A stretch of 64,000 nt of DNA from Phytoseiulus persimilis (Eukaryota > Arthropoda > Arachnida > Mesostigmata > Phytoseiidae): positions 31,120,745 to 31,184,744 of the forward strand of contig CM075102.1 of the NCBI GenBank assembly GCA_037576195.1, written 5' to 3'. Of this stretch, positions 48,469-59,530 are shown piece by piece. Each line of letters starts with the position of its first letter. The stretch's first letter is position 1. The position numbers and the translations under genes are program-made. The notes under the pieces were generated by a model. It was not told the origin of the DNA. It did not search any database and worked only from the letters and a program-made list of their open reading frames with translations.

Positions 48469-49201
48469 GCACAAATCTGCAGATTGAGAGTACTCTTCTC
48501 ATTTTGGCTCGTTTCGAGTCCCGTGTTTCCGATGAAACATCCGGAAAGAAGAGTGGAGCTCAAACCTCCTGAGCAACATTCTCGATTGACGCCTGTGCTC
48601 CAGTCAGGAGCACGAGTTGATCCCAGAAATTTCAGGTATGGAACTCGACCCAAGATCAGGTTACATGTGGTACCTGATATTTCAAACAGGAAACAATGAT
48701 TCGCAGGTTCGCTGACCAAGGCTTCTCCGTGGAGACTCTGTTACCGCCCGCACGAAACTTCACACTTCTGAAGTTCTTGCAAACATTATCGTCCTTCCAG
48801 CGGAGACCGTAGCTTGAAGCGTCTCTCATCCATCATTCCGTCAATCCCATGGAAATCGACAAAGAAACAACGCCTGAAAGCTCAATCAACCCAATCAACC
48901 GGCTGCTAAGCAACCATTGTGGCCAAGAACCTGTATGGATTGAGAGCCCCAGCAGATTTGGGCGAAACTGAATTCGTGCTCTCAGACGTGATCCCCTCAA
49001 GCCACATTTCTAACGAATATCTGTGTTTTCAGTGAGGATCAGGCTTGAGTTTTCGAGACTCGGAACTCGGAAAATAATGTTCCGACTCTGAAATTGATAT
49101 CTGACTCAGAAACGGAGATCCACCATCAACGGATATTTACGAGCCACCGAAACCATCGAAGAATCAATTCTCGACTTGGGCATGAGAAACGGAGCCATCG
49201 G

Positions 49202-49388
49202 CCCCGTGGATTTTGCACTGCTCCTGACAAAACTTGGTCAACTTCAAAGGCTCATATCTCGGCTCCCAGATGGGTTACAGCGCCGATCGAGTTATTTTTG
49301 GGAAGCTAAAGAAGAGAGCTATCGAATGACACACATGCCGCTTGGATCGAAGATGGATGGATACCTTTAAAATCGATGAATTCGAGAT
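49202..49388 (+). repeat. inverted repeat, left arm
   Basis: This arm pairs with the reverse complement of 49547-49733 over about 187 bp at roughly 90 percent identity by eye, including a long identical block from CTGACAAAACTTGGTCAACT through the CGATCGAGTTAT region. The arms are separated by a 158-bp loop. The open frame visible in the arm is mirrored in the other arm on the opposite strand. Confidence 0.9.
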
Positions 49389-49546
49389 TCCAAAAAAATC
49401 GGAGGTTCGACCGGAGAGAAAAATATTTTCGGCGAAAAAAAAGCGCTTTTTTTTGTTTTTTTTTTGCAAAACTTTCGACTCTCAGTGACCTTTCGATTCA
49501 GCTCAACTCCAGAGTGCGCACTCGACGCCATCTATTTTTGCATCGG

Positions 49547-49733
49547 TCTCGAATTCATCGATTTTAAAGGTATGCGTCCATCTTCGATCCAAACGGCATG
49601 TATGCCATTAGATAGCTATCTTCTTCAGCTTTCCAAGGATAACTCGATCGGCGCTGTAACCCATCTGGGAGCCGAGATATGAGCCTTTGAAGTTGACCAA
49701 GTTTTGTCAGGAGTGGTGCAAAATCCACGGGGT
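49547..49733 (-). repeat. inverted repeat, right arm
   Basis: Reverse-complement partner of 49202-49388. The inner ends share CTCGAATTCATCGATTTTAA (on this strand) and the outer ends share CCCCGTGGATTTT (on the opposite strand). Beyond these points the flanks diverge. Confidence 0.9.
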
Positions 49734-50769
49734 CACTAATGGCCGAGACCCTTTGGTTCCGATGATGGTGACGGGTTTTCGCACATTTTATGACATAGCT
49801 GATCTCACCTCGAGATGCGACGCTTATCGAGATGTGCGCGCTCGGGAAGCTCCTTGTCTGCCGCTCGAAGCAATAACCAAATACGGCAGAGTTCGAGCTC
49901 CGCAATTTTTTTTTTCGTCGCGAGTTCAGTTTTCGGTTCAACGTGGGCGGCCACGGCAAAGCTTCTGACCGGGCTCTGGGGAAAAGCATGGTTAGCAAGC
50001 GGTCGAGAGGAGTTAAGACACTTGATGAGAGAGAAAAACGGTGAAAACGGCCGATCACGCGGTCCACTGGATCCAACATGATCGGAAATCATCCATTCAA
50101 AAGAACCTCGCGGTGTCGCTTGGGTTCATGTGTGGCAGTCTCGACATAAATCCCGGACGAGTGTCGTGATTGGGATTATGAGGCGTTATTGCCAAAAGAG
50201 GCGAGAAGAACATGTAGCGAGGAGTTACAGCATCAGATCAAACGTCCGTTTCCGAGTCGGAATCAATATCCGGATCGGACATTATTTCCCGAGTTTTAAG
50301 TCCCGGAAATTCATGCCTAGTGAGGATTCCATATCGGAAAATTTTTTTCGCCAAGAATATGCTTATTGATTGCCGACCCGCTGGAAACAAACCCCGGGAG
50401 CTCTGAGTAGATGAGCTCCACAGCGAAGCGTTTTGTTCGTCGGAAAGCTGTCTGCCCAGATCGGCCATCTTATCGCGAATCACTAGTATCCGCTTGCACG
50501 GCGTCGTCGTATTGAGATCGCTCTTTCGTTCAGACATTCGAAGGGTCACGTTTCCGGATTCCCACAACTCGTTCCATTCCTCCGAGCCCTCCTAGAGTCA
50601 CGCGGTGAGCTGCCTAGAAAGCTCCACAAAATCGTGCTGAGTGAGTATCTCTGTGCCGAGGTATCTAAAGTGTGCCAATATGCATAAGAGACCTGTCTAC
50701 TGGCCACGTGCCAAGCTGTGTCTCTACCAACATATTAAAGCAACTACGGTGGATCATTGGACTTCTATT

Positions 50770-51060
50770 TGAGAATCTCTGATTTATGGAAACTCCATTC
50801 GCGAACCCAATTCCTATGAACTTTCGATTTGTGAACCTCGATTTAAGGAAATCTCAATTTGTGAACCTTTCATGGAGACTCTATCATGAGCACTCTGAAT
50901 TTGTGAGCCCCGATAATATGTACTCTCGAGTTATGAAACGCGATAATACGGTCTCTGGACATGTGAACCTCGATTATACGGACCCTCCACTCGGGAACCT
51001 AGATATTATTGAACCTCGAACTGTGAGCCTCTATTATGCTCCGAGACTCCGCTTAGCTAA
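50770..51060. repeat. 15-bp degenerate minisatellite
   Basis: About nineteen diverged copies of a unit close to GAACCTCGATTTATG, mostly 15 bp with a few 12-17 bp variants. The + strand frame stays open for 95 codons because the unit is a multiple of three, but there is no splice or family support for translation. Confidence 0.8.
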
Positions 51061-53738
51061 CTTCTGTTAATAATCACACCAACTATCAGAACCAGGAAAA
51101 GTAACACAGTGAGACCTCGTTTTAACGAGACTAGTTCTTACGAAATTTTCACAAGGGAGAACAGAGGCGAGGTAAAATATCGACAAAATTAACAGCAGCC
51201 TCGGGAGCCGCTCCCAGAACACGGATACTGAATGAACGTGGCTCGAAGAAATCGTACGCCTTGAGGAGATTCATCTCTCACGTTACGAGCGGACTCGACG
51301 AGCTGGGCAACCTGTGAGCCCTGAGCAGCAGGAACGAGCGACGATGTGTAGAATGCGGATACCATTACGAATGGTTCGCTTTCAAGTTCCCGAACGATGA
51401 AGAGCTATTTGGGTCTCGGTAACCCCGAGTGAAAGCCAGCTCCTATTTGGGATACATGAACTTATCGCTCCAGAATCTGCTGGAGCGTCATGGAGGTATG
51501 AAGAACTTCTACGCTGGTGGCGCCTCCCCAGAACACGACTTGTGCCAACCTCGATCTAGTATTTTCTAGGGCGTTCTGGAAGGAGGAGACCTACTGGAGT
51601 CATCGAAAATGACTTTCGTACAACCCTTTCGCCAAAAATGGCTATCGTAGTATCTTCCCGCCAAAATGGCTGCCGTTCTACCAGTCCGCGAAGGAGAAGG
51701 CAACCAGGAAACAATCTGAATTCCGATTCGTCTTTTCTCTGTGCCGTATTCTGCGCGCTCACTCTGTTGAGATCAATCAAACGTCTAGTACCACGGTAGT
51801 TTACGCAGACGATCGAAATATTAATCCGAAACTGGCACATCTCTACGGCCTGAATATCCTCCAGAATGCATTCCAATGTCAGCACTCCAAGAGCATACGT
51901 TGGAAAAACGGATGGGATGCCAATGATCTCAGAACTTCGAGATTCGGATGTATTTCTGCGTTGCAGACACTCATGTCTTAGAGGCAGGGGCGTACCCAGC
52001 ATTCTTCCTTGCGAGCGGGCCGAGGGATGTGAGGGTGATGACGATGATGATAACCCTCGCCGCATAATCCACCCTTAACGAAACGATCCAAGAGTATTGT
52101 TCCTTTTGCACCCACACCCCTTGGGAACTCAACTGCAATGAGGTGCTAGGATCGAGCTCAGCGGCGAGAATCGGATTCCTGCGGTCGCTATCGCTGGGAG
52201 AAAAGACGGACTTGATATAGACTTGGAGGTTCTCTTAAAAAGCTCTGCGATTGGACGCACCATGGGAGAGACATCTGAACGAGCCCTTGACATAGACTCC
52301 ACTCGGACTGATCATCCAAACTGAGCTCAGGAGCCATTTCAGTCAGGTCATGTCAATCTGATCGAGGTGTTCCGCCGACGTACGCAAGTTGCGCAGGGCG
52401 CACGAAAATTCATTGGGAGCGTGAGAGTGGTCTGTCTGGAATGTAAAATTGGGGCTCTAGTGTTCCTCATACGCGAGATAGCCCAAATGATGCGAGCCAT
52501 AGCTGGAGTTGCTTTCACGCTGTTTCAACTTCGAGGTATCTCCGCGAATAGGTCACACCACAGTGACGAGGCCTGAGAACGAGCGGTGAATAAGCTCCAC
52601 CGTGCAGCTATACTGTCGTATCCATCAGTTTCACCTCGCTATCTCCCTGTAGCCGTCGACGGGACAGATCGACTCAGACAGATCGATCTTGCCTGAGCTC
52701 AGAGCTTTGTTCCCACGCTCATTCCGAGGGAGGAGAGTACTTCATCCGGCGAATCCCTACTTCTCTCGAGAACATTGCAACCAAAAATTTCTTCCTGACC
52801 TATGGGGCTCCCTGGTTTTCAAGATCTTGCCCCCGCGTCCCTCATCCTGGACGAAATCTTGCTCTCTAGAGACTACTGAGCTCGAGACTTCCTCGAAGCT
52901 CACGAAAGATAGCTCTTCGGATCTAGTCGGAGCCAACAGTTCTCGACGACACTTCTATCAGCCATATTTCGGACACTGCGGTGATGTCGAGAGAGACACC
53001 ACCTTGTAGTTGGCGGACGGACAGCTGAAGCTTGCTGAATGCTGGGTTGCCATTCCTCAGCGGAGCGTCTTCCGTAGCGTCTGTCCAACACCGAAGCGTT
53101 TTCGAGACACTCGGATCCCGAATTCTCGAATCCAGATGGGGGCGTCTCTTCGTCCAGCGGCTCTCAACAGAAGGTAACAGCGCTCCTTGGTCTCGAGTTT
53201 CGGTCCGGAGTGACACAAGGATGCTCAGGAAATTATCGAATTGCCACGCGATGCTCCACGATATCCTCCAAGAAAAGCGCCTCATTGCTCAGAAAATCTC
53301 TAGTCGCACGGAGAGCTCGGTTCGCCTTCGAAAGTGTGTTCCGCTCAATCCCAAAAACCTGAGAACGATCGCTTGGTTTGGCCATGCCAACCTCAGCGCA
53401 CCTAGCTGTCTTCATGTTGCTACTGTTTGTTGCGTATTCGATCTGATCGAGTTCTTTAGAACAGCGTCGTTACCTCAGCAGGCTTCCGTAAACGAGATGG
53501 AATACATGTATATTACTGAGCAAACGAACATGACCAATCACACTGAGATAAATGCGCCCGCGTCCATGCGGGTAACCGACTTTATTGAAGAAAAGTGGTG
53601 AGCCATCTGTACTCTATCAGCATCTGGTCCAGTTGGAGACAGGTACTTTCTGCAGGATCCCCTGACCTCCGGACGCCCATTCGCCTGAGGCTATTCATCA
53701 GGAGGTCACATCTCTACGAACCTTACGCGCTCCGTCCA
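51061..53738. other. stretch with no supported gene
   Basis: A + strand frame of 189 codons at 53032-53601 is open, but it shows no family resemblance and the - strand is also partly open there. The stretch may hold decayed mobile-element sequence. I see no complete element or terminal repeats. Confidence 0.4.
53581..53586 (-). terminator. poly(A) signal for the neuropeptide candidate
   Basis: TTTATT on + reads AATAAA on -, about 153 bp beyond the proposed stop codon at 53741-53739. Confidence 0.45.
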
Positions 53739-54305
53739 TCACAACATTTCCGTCCTGAAGGTGCAGAGCTTGAAGAAGCAAGCCACTGGAAATAAGCCGC
53801 AAAATTACTCGGAATCACACTCACTGTATGTCACTGTGCGCACGCTCATGGAATGCAGAAACTCACTTTTACCAATTCCTTCCCGATTGTTCCCATCGGA
53901 ATTCTTGATCGCGATCGCGGGTCTCTGGTTTGAATTCCCAGATCTCCGAACTGCACGTATACCTTCATCCACAAAAAACCTTGCCGATGGACCGAAACCG
54001 CGGTACAGTACTATCGGTGCCTGGGGAGGTATCAGTTGTTCGCACTCCGTTGTTCTTACAGGACGAGCATCGAGCTAATTGCCGTCGAGAGTCGATCCCG
54101 ACTGCGGCTCAATATCAGCTCTGAAGTCACACCTTCCATGTACGAAGCTCACCCGCTTTTCTGCAGTCAGGAAGTCGGTCGGAGGCCCCATGTTTTCCTG
54201 CGAGGAGTAAAACTCTCGAAGGAATCCAAAATCATCAGGGGGCATTGCTGAGCTCGTGACGGAGATGACCGCTAGGACCACACAAAGAACCTGACTGGAC
54301 CACAT
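53739..54305 (-). CDS. candidate CNMamide-like neuropeptide precursor
   Basis: Three exons in phase: 54305-54153, 54020-53867 and 53785-53739, giving a 117-residue precursor. Exon 1 begins MWSSQVLCVVLAVISVTSSA, a textbook signal peptide, and ends exactly in the dibasic site EKR at a GTGAGC donor. Exon 2 follows a strong CCTCCCCAG acceptor, carries a second dibasic site (AVRR) and ends GIGK at a GTGAGT donor. Exon 3 follows TTATTTCCAG and encodes ACFFKLCTFRTEML before TGA. The two cysteines would form a C-x4-C ring, CFFKLC. That resembles the CHFKIC ring of insect CNMamide, and more distantly the CFWKYC ring of urotensin II. CNMamide precursors also carry the ring peptide near the C-terminus. 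There is no NMG amidation tail. Identity is inferred. The signal-peptide exon is firm; exon 3 is short. Confidence 0.5.
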
Positions 54306-57300
54306 CGCGGTGCTGAGTGAATCAGACTTCAGTTCCCGAGTTGCTTACATAGCGTTTCCGGAGCCCCCACAGCTACCCCGACTAGAGCCCCCTGTCCGTA
54401 ATCCTAAAGTTTAGATCATGAACAGCCCAAAATAGTCCGATATGGACAGACCACGTGAAATTGCCCATCACCAATCTTGCATACGTGGATGAGCCATGCT
54501 GATTAGATCTATAAGCATCCATCGCGAAGGGTATGCGAATGAGGGCTCTCTGATCCGCATTCGAAGTGAGAGACGTCATGCGACTGTTGTTCTATTCATT
54601 ACTGAGTTGGAGGGATTGCCGACCGCCAACAGGGGAATCGGATGGCTCAGTGATCTAAGCAGAAATAGCACAGCCCTCGGAGGTGGATTAGATTTATTTG
54701 ATCTTCCATATGTGCTGTATTCGCTCCACAGATCTCGTTCCTCCCCATTTGTCAGGGTTTCTCTGCCCTCCGAAGATCTTTCTGGTCACTCCTGGGTGGA
54801 AGACCGACTCGGCAGGGGCATTCATGGGGAGTGAGGAGGAATCGAGGTCGAATCTCCTGAGGGAAATTCCTGAACAATATGGTAATGATCAATCCGCTCT
54901 ATCAAGTTACTGGAGGAACGGTTCTAGTATCCAAGTTCCATTCCAGGGAGACATAGTAGTCAAGAGGCAGCTTGGACGCATCACCTTGGTTCATGGATCC
55001 GGCGGTCGCCTTCGATACGCGTTGATTGGGTCCGATTTCCGTAACACGGAAAATACGGAAACATCCCGTGATATTCGATCGGTCTGTACGGCAGAATTAG
55101 ACATCATTCTTTGAGTGCGGAGTACGGAATTTCATCAACAGTACTCCGTGGAATTATTTCTGGGCAGAACAGATTAATTCGCATCCTTGGCCAAATGGAG
55201 AATAAGGTCTGGTTGTAACCCGAAACGGTCCTAGTCAACCAAATATGTCTAGAGTCTGGATTCTCGACCATTCTATTTCTCTCAGACCACTCCATGACGC
55301 TGAACTCGACTCGCCAAGAACCGTCAACAAGGCTACTATGCTTTCGATCAATCTGTTCTCGTCATGTGTCTTTTCTCCCGCCCAGGGGCCGTTCTCCTCG
55401 AGAATCGATCGGGGTGTTGGTGAGCTGAAAAACTCGATCACGAAGCGGACAAGGAGATATGGTAATCCATTGGCCTTACTCCGATTACATGCGCCGGAAG
55501 ATTCAATAGGGAACATTCTCTTGCGCCTGGGATCAAGTTGAATCAAGTACGGCGCAGCACTGTGAAACAGCGGAGCGGCTCTCAAAACTCTCACTCGTTC
55601 CGTGATGACGTCGGTTACATTGTGGTCTCTCAGTTTGTGAGGAGAAGTAGTTAAGCGAGGGTGAGAATCGCGGAGGTGAAGCTGTTTCGGAAGTATCAAG
55701 CATGCCTGTTTGAGGTCAAAGAACTCAAAAACTGATCTTATGTACCGTTTCGGTGATGTCCTGCGACGGCTTTCAGAAACCGGTTCTGGCCATTGACCTG
55801 ACGCAAATGGGTCACTTCACCACGATAGCCATGGAAAACAGAAATTCAGACTGCGAAAAAAAGAAAGTTTGATGATGCAAATTACAACAGTGGGTATGTT
55901 CAGTCTCTGGGTCACGCGAACGCGTCCGTCACTGCTGCGCAAGCTGTGCAGGAAGCAACGCTGTGCAATGACGAACAATGATGATCCAAGAATACAGGAA
56001 TATCGGTTCAAATAGGCCATCGCCCGAGGCGGCACAATTTCAGGGACGGCAAATTTTCGATCGATGTCTGAATGTTTCTAAACGACCCACTGTGGCGGCT
56101 TTCCCCTCCCTGGGATCTCTCTGAAGCTTTTAGCGCTGAAAGTTTTAACTGGAGCTCTCTCGATCTGTACCCATTCGCTGGCCCGGTGGCCAACTTTGGT
56201 CTTGACGAATCGGGATCGGTTTCGAGAGCCTCCTTCTAACCACTTATGGTCACTAAGATTCGAGACCAATCTCTTATATCTTGTAAATCGAATACGCTAG
56301 AGAGCTCAATGGTTGGCCATCCCGTCCACCTTCGGAGGGGGAATCGATCTATCGTTGTATGTATAATGCAGCCCGGTAGTCAGGTTTGCTTTTCTTTGCG
56401 AACGGTTCCGTACTGATTGGAAAGACTAGTTTGCCGCAGGCCTTCACGTCTCTCGAAGTCCGCATGAGCTCCTGGGAGTCTACTAAAGAGCGTCAACGTG
56501 GTTCCAGCCTACGGGCGGCAACTTCATATATTCGACACTATCTACGAGATGTCTCATGAACGGAGCTGAGAGATCGCCCAGTCTAGTCCTCGTCCCGGAG
56601 CCTGTCCTGCAGGGTAAGAGCTGATGATAACGTTTTTTTCCCGAAAAATCGAGTTCTCCGGTGACATGACCAACGGTGGACTGTTCATATGAGAACATCT
56701 ACACGGATCACCCTCATCGGAATCCGGTGAGCTCTTTCAAGCTCTTCACAAATGATCCGCCTCCGAACGATTGTGTTGCGACGATGAACGAAACGAATGT
56801 GTTGAAATGCAACCGAATTGATATCCACTGCATATATACGCTTGTAGGGTTCCGCTCGGAGTTCAAGGGGTTTGGTGCTCAGGCTGTCCAAACCGTCGCT
56901 GTTATCGATCTCTGTGTTAATTTTTCACTCACGGTTAACCGATATGTGGGTCACCCTTGTGCTTCTCTGATGTCGGACCAGAGCCACAGAGCCAAACCTC
57001 TGTAAAGCTGTTGAATTTAGCACACGATGCATGCGCATACGATGGCAACAAGTAAATTTCCTCCAAAGAGTATATTACTCGAGCGCTCAAGTCGCGGCAA
57101 TCCGATCCTATTGGCACCGAGAAATCGGGGCAGATGGCTCCCTCAGATGGAATAGCTATCGGCCCTCGCTCTGGCTCCATTACCTCAATTTATGCATGGT
57201 TATTCTTAACAGCGGTGGAATTGCCCAGAGAATCACACTCAGAGTTTCGGAAGTAACGGCTCGGAAGTCACTTATTCCGTCGAAAAAAAACTCCCCTAAC

Positions 57301-57439
57301 TGTGTGCAATCCTTCACGAAAAAAGTATGGCTCCATGGCAGGTCAACGACTGGGGCTGGTCAATAATAATTACCAACATGGTAAGAGGAAATTCCCGGCG
57401 ACCGTCTACGACTTCGGCGCATCTGCCGTGTGTCGACGG
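54306..57439. other. stretch with no supported gene
   Basis: Only short frames are visible. It contains one copy of a 37-bp dispersed element near 55777 and, at its right end, the promoter of the first CUB gene. Confidence 0.4.
55777..55813 (+). repeat. 37-bp dispersed repeat, copy 1
   Basis: It starts AACCGGTTCTGGCCATTGAC and ends AAATGGGTCA. It matches 62519-62555 in about 33 of 37 positions, in the same orientation. It lies about 1.9 kb upstream of the first CUB gene. Confidence 0.7.
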
Positions 57440-57560
57440 AGACGAGAGAGAGGCCTGCGACTGTGGCCCACATTCGGAGACCTGTTCCCTCTCAGAAGCT
57501 CTGTCAGATCCGAAAACCAGAAGCGGCGCGTACTTCAGTTTCCCCAACCCATCATACGAG
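57440..57560 (+). promoter_or_regulatory. promoter and 5' leader exon of CUB gene 1
   Basis: A GAGAGAG block is followed by CCCACATTCGGAGACCTGTT and a leader ending in GAG|GTAAGA at 57560. The same order (GAGA block, CCCACATTCAGAGACCCGTT, GAG|GTAAGA) occurs at 61880-61991 before CUB gene 2. The leader exon splices to an acceptor one base before each ATG, so it is 5' untranslated. Confidence 0.6.
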
Positions 57561-57725
57561 GTAAGAAGCACCTGCATCTTGCTATCAGTGACTCCTTGCC
57601 TGGAATCGCATCGGGATTCACTGCCTCGGAGGATTCTGTGGGGTGAATTTTTAGGATTGTTTCGAGAGAAGCCGTGAAATGGGGTCGTTTTGATTCTAAC
57701 CACAGTTTGCCATTTGTTTCCCAGG

Positions 57726-59198
57726 ATGAAGACGCTCCTTGTTGCGGTCTTTGTGACCGTGTTCGTTGCCGCAGCCATCCCGGCTGTTCAGGCACAATCA
57801 TCGCGTCCTCAGTTGGGCTACTTCACTTTTCTTAGGTGAGTCAACCTGCGCGATCCAAGTTTCGCGGATCTTTCCTGATCGTTCGAAGAATCCGATCAGC
57901 GGCGCTTCCGCTCATATGAGCATCTCTGGACGAAACAGTAACATCCCGGAGGATCTTGATTTCAGGTACCGGAACCAAGAGTGCGAAGGACGCTATGGAC
58001 AAAACGGTACTTGTGTGACCGAGAGTGACTGCCAGTCCAGGCAGGGACTCGATGTCGGACGATGTGCTGAAGGCTACGGAGTATGTTGCCGAGTGTCATT
58101 CACGTGCAAGATGGTGAACAAGAAAAACGAGACCGAATTCGTCAACCCAAGCTACCCGAACGGGGAAACTGGAACTTCAACCTGTGATGTTACCCTGGAG
58201 AAGACCTCCGACATTTGCCAGATCCGATTGGATTTCATCGAATTCTCCTTGGCTCAACCCGATGAGAAAGGACTCTGCTCTCGAGACTCGTTCATGGTCA
58301 GAAACACCGTTGGGGAGAAGTTCCCCATTCTGTGTGGTGAAAACAGCGGCCAGCACATCTACATTGATATGGGACGTCAGTCTGGCAACCCCGTAGTCTT
58401 GTCAGTCGTGTCTACAGGAGCCCATTCGCACGAGCGCAAGTGGAGAATCAAGGTGTCCTACATTCCTTGCGGATCCCTTGACATCGTTCCTCCCGGATGT
58501 CTGCAGAACTTCCGATCTCCGTCTGCCGTGGTTCGGTCCTTCAATTACGGAGCCCCAATGACTGGCAACGTGCGCTACCTCTCCAACCTCCGTTATTCGG
58601 TCTGTTTGCGAGTCGAGGAAAACTTCTGCTCCATCAAGTGGGAAACCGAAACTGAGGATTCCTACAGCTTTGGGCGGTGAGCGGCTCCATCGTACCTGCG
58701 AATTTTTTCGACGCTGTTCGCTTTCGCCTAGAGTATCTTACCAAGGTCGCAGCAGTTCTCGAGCAACTAGTAGACAGCTTCGAGCTCAATTGACGCCCGG
58801 TGCGACTCTGTTTTTCAGTCCCTATGAGAGCGGAACTTCAGGAGCGAATTGCGAGGATGATTTCATCACCATCGATCAGGGTTCCACTTACGGAATGGGC
58901 CCTGGAGAAGACCGATTCTGCGGCACTCGACTTCATGAAAGGAACGTTCTCATTTGTAAGTAGATAATTCGCTCCCTTTGCGAGGATCTCGCTGCCTCCT
59001 TGGCCATCGTCTGCATACATTGGATGAGAATCATTGACTGGAGGGTATTTTTCGTAATGTATTATTTTTGCCTCATACACAGCCCACAGCAAGCCGTTCT
59101 TGCTGCGAGTTACATCCAACACGGATGCGGCTGGCAACTCCGTGGAGTCTCAGACCGGCTTCTCTTTGCGATACACTCAGCTCCCTTGTGTGGATTAA
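57726..59198 (+). CDS. secreted CUB-domain protein, copy 1
   Basis: Coding exons 57726-57835, 57966-58676, 58819-58955 and 59083-59198 encode 357 residues. MKTLLVAVFVTVFVAAAIPA is the signal peptide, likely cut after VQA. Next comes a cysteine-rich module with ECEGRYGQNGTC, ESDC and EGYGVCC spacing, typical of arthropod CUB proteins. A CUB domain follows (NPSYPNGETGTSTCDVTLEK, then CQIRLDFIEFSLAQPDEKGL and DMGRQSGNPVVLSV), then a second, degenerate CUB-like half ending CEDDFITIDQGSTYGMGPGE and QLPCVD. The many cysteines imply an extracellular disulfide-bonded protein. The specific role is unknown; CUB modules usually bind protein or glycan partners. Phases, lengths and sequence match copy 2 closely. 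Confidence 0.9.
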
Positions 59199-59524
59199 CA
59201 AGGAAAGCTATTTCTGGAGCATCTCAAGTAGATGGTTAGTTTCGCAGTGACGCTTCTACGGAATCAAGATGTGCGGATGCAAATGCTGACGCTGAGAACT
59301 AGAACGCTTGTCGTGAGAATTATCTGATCTTCGATTGCAGAGGACGCACATTTTCGAGAGGGAGTCATCGAAGTAGTGCTTTTCCTCTCGTTGACGGAAA
59401 GCCTGGAACCGCAGGCGACTACTTCGGATGTGAACACCAGGCTCCGAATCGAAACACAATCTCACGATGTGAATTATTTATGGGACAGGAAAGATACGAT
59501 ATTTGTTCCGGGAAACCTCGAAAC

Positions 59525-59530
59525 AATAAA
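59525..59530 (+). terminator. poly(A) signal for CUB gene 1
   Basis: AATAAA about 330 bp after the TAA of the first CUB gene. Confidence 0.5.

Noticed and set aside
49176..49370. Similar predicted peptides on opposite strands at 49176-49370 and 49564-50079, suggesting a duplicated gene
   Set aside because: The similarity is explained by the DNA inverted repeat and includes non-coding ends. No splice or start context supports translation.
51080..51570. Possible decayed DNA-transposon sequence
   Set aside because: No intact transposase frame, terminal inverted repeats or target-site duplication could be seen.
53000..53165. Acidic, dibasic-rich - strand frame (contains ENASVLDRRYGRRSAEEW) as another exon of the neuropeptide gene
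   Set aside because: The three-exon precursor already ends with a stop and poly(A) signal upstream of this point, and the junctions tried needed weak acceptors.
53032..53601. 189-codon open frame on the + strand
   Set aside because: No family resemblance, signal or splice context; parts of the opposite strand are equally open. Length alone is weak evidence here.
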